Of a stretch of 34,026 nucleotides of DNA, positions 31,954 through 34,026 are shown in pieces. Each line of letters begins with the position of its first letter. The first letter of the stretch is position 1. Both the position numbers and the translations under genes were made by a program. Source of the stretch: an uncultured Gammaproteobacteria bacterium (GTDB lineage: Bacteria > Pseudomonadota > Gammaproteobacteria > UBA9214); the NCBI GenBank assembly GCA_905480065.1, contig CAJQOV010000064.1, positions 1-34,026 on the forward strand, given 5' to 3'. The notes under the pieces were generated by a model, which saw only the letters and a program-made list of their open reading frames with translations, did no database searches and was not told the origin of the DNA.

Positions 31954-32709
31954 ATGCGATTCCAGTTGAAATTTCTCCCGGTTATTCTCGTTGTTCTATG
32001 CGCTATGCCGTGTTTTTCCCAGGCGGGTGTTGAATTCAGCGCTGATTCAGTGGAGTCTCACCCCAAGTATGGAGATCGCACGGGTCGTTTGTTTATGGGG
32101 CACAACAGGATTCGTACCGATTTCGAAATAAATGGTGAAAAAATTATCCAGATCATCGATCTGGACAAACAACAGGCAACCATTGTCAACGTTGCCCTAA
32201 AGTCCTTCATGCGCAGGCAGGCAGGCAGGACAGACATGAAGAATTCTGCCGATTCATCGGGGAATATGAATCCGTGCGCAAATATGCAGAACCTGGACTG
32301 CAAGGATGCGGGTTCCGAGATGGTCAATGGTCGCCGCACACACAAGTGGGTTATCACCGGCGCAGGTCAGACCGACACCATGACGTTCTGGCTGGATGAG
32401 CAGCGCAAGATCCCGGTCCGTCAGGTCATGCCCGATGGCTCGCTGATGGAGTTGCGGATGCTGGGAAGCGAAACTGTGAATGGACGCTCGACAGAAAAGT
32501 GGGAGATGAGCAGTCGTTCTCCAAATGGTGAAAGCCAGCAGTCGACACAATGGTATGATCCGGAATTAAATATCAATGTTCGCGAGGAGCAACCGGGCGG
32601 ATTTACCAGAAACTTGATAAATATCAAGCTTGGCAAGCAACCGGATGACGTATTCTCGGTGCCGCCAGGGTTTGCTGAACAATCCACGCCGCAACAGCCT
32701 GGTCAGTAA
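31954..32709 (+). CDS. DUF4412-like periplasmic protein
   Basis: The 251-residue protein has a Sec signal (MRFQLKFLPVILVVLCAMPCFSQA, cut near residue 24). Its mature part is strand-rich: VEFSADSVESHPKYGDRTGRLFMGHNRIRTDFEINGEKIIQIIDLDKQQATIVN, then two repeats of the pattern SEMVNGRRTHKWVITG / SETVNGRSTEKWEMSS, and VFSVPPGF near the end. This resembles DUF4412 proteins, distantly similar to LolA-like half-barrels; function is unknown. The start at ATG 31954 has only a weak AGG site but gives the signal peptide. It follows the sulfur-globule-like gene across a terminator, so it needs its own promoter or read-through. It ends 63 bp before the ParA gene. Confidence 0.75.
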   Translation: MRFQLKFLPVILVVLCAMPCFSQAGVEFSADSVESHPKYGDRTGRLFMGHNRIRTDFEINGEKIIQIIDLDKQQATIVNVALKSFMRRQAGRTDMKNSADSSGNMNPCANMQNLDCKDAGSEMVNGRRTHKWVITGAGQTDTMTFWLDEQRKIPVRQVMPDGSLMELRMLGSETVNGRSTEKWEMSSRSPNGESQQSTQWYDPELNINVREEQPGGFTRNLINIKLGKQPDDVFSVPPGFAEQSTPQQPGQ

Positions 32710-32772
32710 CGGGTAGATTGCCGGAACGCGACTCGAACGACTGAAAATCAGAGAGGGGGCAGGACTGGCGAA

Positions 32773-33435
32773 ATGATTACAGTAATCGCAAATCTGAAAG
32801 GCGGGTCTGGCAAGAGTACGGTTGCATTCAATCTTGCTGTGTGGCTGGAAAGAAATGGCCGAAAAGTGATAGGTTACGACCTTGATCCGCAGTGTACCTT
32901 CAGTGATCTGGGGATGTTACGTCGTGAAATCGGCAACAAGCCGGATATCGAGATTCATTCGGTGCGCGCGGTTCTTGGCGAACAGCTGATGGCACATGGC
33001 GAGTGCGAGGTGCTGGTTGATGTGGGCGCAGCCAATATGGCCGCGATGAAAGAGGCAATGGCAACGGCCGACCGGGTTCTTATCCCTGTGCCACCCAGTC
33101 AGGCGGATGTGTGGGCAACACAGCGATTCCTGCATATCGTCAGCCCCGATATGGAAGTAGTGAGGCTGAATGGCAGGCACAGGACCATGGCTTTCGTGAA
33201 CCGCGCGGACACCAATCTGTCTATACGCGAAACCGAGGAAACCGAGGAAGCATTACGCATGCTACCCGGTATCGATGAAGTAATGCCGCAGCGCCTCAAA
33301 ATGCGCACCAGCTTCCGGCGTTCACTCAGTGAAGGACTGGCTGTTTTTGAAATGTGGCCGCGCAGCAAGGCGGCGGATGAGTTCCGGGTGCTCGCAACAG
33401 CGCTTTACCCTGAAGTTGTCGGACAAATGAATTAA
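32773..33435 (+). CDS. ParA/MinD-type P-loop ATPase
   Basis: The 220-residue protein carries the deviant Walker A KGGSGKST at residues 9-16, with the signature Lys9. It also has a DLDPQCTFSDLG segment (usual YDLDPQ switch), and the LVDVGA Walker B region, with Gly-Ala after the Asp. The C-terminal half is shorter than plasmid ParA. Such ATPases form gradients on the nucleoid or membrane that position DNA, carboxysomes, granules or protein clusters; here no ParB gene or parS site is visible nearby. The neighbours are secreted low-complexity proteins and a membrane-anchored protein starting 21 bp downstream. A cargo-positioning role is an inference; a cell-division or plasmid function is less likely from context. 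Confidence 0.88.
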   Translation: MITVIANLKGGSGKSTVAFNLAVWLERNGRKVIGYDLDPQCTFSDLGMLRREIGNKPDIEIHSVRAVLGEQLMAHGECEVLVDVGAANMAAMKEAMATADRVLIPVPPSQADVWATQRFLHIVSPDMEVVRLNGRHRTMAFVNRADTNLSIRETEETEEALRMLPGIDEVMPQRLKMRTSFRRSLSEGLAVFEMWPRSKAADEFRVLATALYPEVVGQMN

Positions 33436-33456
33436 TTATTTTCAGGAGCAACATCA

Positions 33457-34026
33457 ATGAACCTGTTCGCACGAATACTCAGTCATGGTTTTGCACTTGT
33501 TCTGGTTGCACTGCTGGCGATCGGGCTGGTTTATCGTGGTGACCTGTTTCCGGGATTGAAATTGCCGGAATTCCTGACCCAGGATTCCGGACAGGAACAG
33601 GACGAAAGTAAGCCCCCGGCTGCCGATGAAAAAATGCAATCCGCCGGCACGACCAGTGAGCCGACAGGGGAAGAGTCTACGGTTACCCCGGCACCCGTAA
33701 ACAGGGACGAGGATTCCGCTATTTCCGGCTCCGCAATGCCGGCTTCATCCGGCGTAACGGATGGTGCAGACGAACAGACCGATAGCGGCGTATCCGCCAG
33801 CAATGCTTTGTCGCCTGAACCGGCAGCTGTTGCGCAGGAGTCACCCGGCGAAATAGCAGCTGGTAGCGAATACCCGGTAGATGCGGAAGAGCAGCGTGCT
33901 GCGCGGACCCTTGCAGAACCGTTGGTTCCCACTGAGCCTGCAGCTGCCGAAAGCGAACCGATGCCCGAGCAGGCCTATGAGCCTGCACCCGGGCAGGCCT
34001 ATGAGCCTGCACCCGAGCAGGCCTAT
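33457..34026 (+). CDS. membrane-anchored acidic Pro/Ala/Glu-rich protein, 3' end outside window
   Basis: The frame opens at an ATG with AGGAG about eight bases upstream and is still open at the window edge (190 codons). Residues ~10-27 are one membrane helix (GFALVLVALLAIGLVY), with a short basic N-terminus suggesting the rest is periplasmic. That rest is disordered-looking and rich in Glu, Ala, Pro, Ser and Thr. At the edge an 8-residue repeat, EQAYEPAP, starts (24-bp DNA units at 33967-33990, 33991-34014 and a partial third). No domain is recognised in the visible part. It lies 21 bp after the ParA gene and could be its membrane partner; the missing C-terminus could change this view. Confidence 0.75.
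   Translation, partial: MNLFARILSHGFALVLVALLAIGLVYRGDLFPGLKLPEFLTQDSGQEQDESKPPAADEKMQSAGTTSEPTGEESTVTPAPVNRDEDSAISGSAMPASSGVTDGADEQTDSGVSASNALSPEPAAVAQESPGEIAAGSEYPVDAEEQRAARTLAEPLVPTEPAAAESEPMPEQAYEPAPGQAYEPAPEQAY
33967..34026 (+). repeat. 24-bp tandem repeat at the right edge
   Basis: Two full and one partial copies of a 24-bp unit encode EQAYEPAP or GQAYEPAP in frame. The copies differ by one base in the complete units. The array continues past the window edge, so copy number is unknown. Confidence 0.85.

Overview
The window looks like chromosome of a free-living, GC-rich gammaproteobacterium, most likely a sulfur oxidiser of the Chromatiales type. This is an inference from four things: a secreted Gly/Tyr/Trp-rich protein with the architecture of sulfur-globule envelope proteins (31.4-31.9 kb), an oxygen-sensitive pyruvate:ferredoxin oxidoreductase operon beside PEP synthase, FNR/ANR-type operator sequences, and the general protein flavour. 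No rRNA, tRNA, CRISPR array or insertion sequence was seen.

Layout. 0-0.3 kb: the 3' end of a probable outer-membrane beta-barrel gene. 0.4-6.8 kb (minus strand): a complete tripartite RND drug-efflux operon (adaptor, AcrB-like pump, OprM/NodT-like outer-membrane lipoprotein, with 2-nt spacing and a 4-nt overlap), followed by a membrane-anchored cytochrome c'-like protein. 6.8-7.3 kb: a gene-free, structured stretch ending in a plus-strand terminator-like hairpin. 7.3-10 kb: a glycogen module, with a stand-alone CBM48 protein and a ROK sugar kinase (minus) divergent from glgC (plus); an FNR-like box lies in the divergent intergenic space. 10.1-10.8 kb: a hemolysin III family membrane protein. 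11.0-15.4 kb (minus): the operon porG-porA-porB plus a GltD-like FAD/NAD(P) oxidoreductase with a C-terminal ferredoxin domain. 15.7-18.1 kb: ppsA, with a second, almost identical FNR-like box upstream. Together these suggest interconversion of acetyl-CoA, pyruvate and PEP feeding or draining glycogen, partly under redox control. 18.4-18.7 kb: a decayed fragment of 6-phosphogluconate dehydrogenase. 18.7-21.3 kb (minus): a DUF1631 protein and a PilZ protein, probably a c-di-GMP output pair. 21.6-23.0 kb (minus): an OmpA-family lipoprotein with its terminator, and a DUF5658 membrane protein. 23.0-23.5 kb: an AT-rich intergenic stretch.

23.5 kb to the end (plus strand) is the most unusual region. 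Nine consecutive co-directional genes encode an SCP2-like protein, a second RND adaptor with a Met-rich hairpin-tip insert, a 1346-residue RND pump with an extra membrane segment and a Pro/Gly repeat tail, a secreted Pro/Tyr-rich protein, a Pro/Gln/Tyr-rich lipoprotein, a sulfur-globule-like protein with its own strong terminator, a DUF4412 periplasmic protein, a ParA-type ATPase, and a membrane-anchored acidic protein with 24-bp tandem repeats that runs off the window. No outer-membrane channel gene accompanies this second pump. I propose, as inference only, that this is an envelope or sulfur-globule assembly and positioning system rather than ordinary drug efflux.
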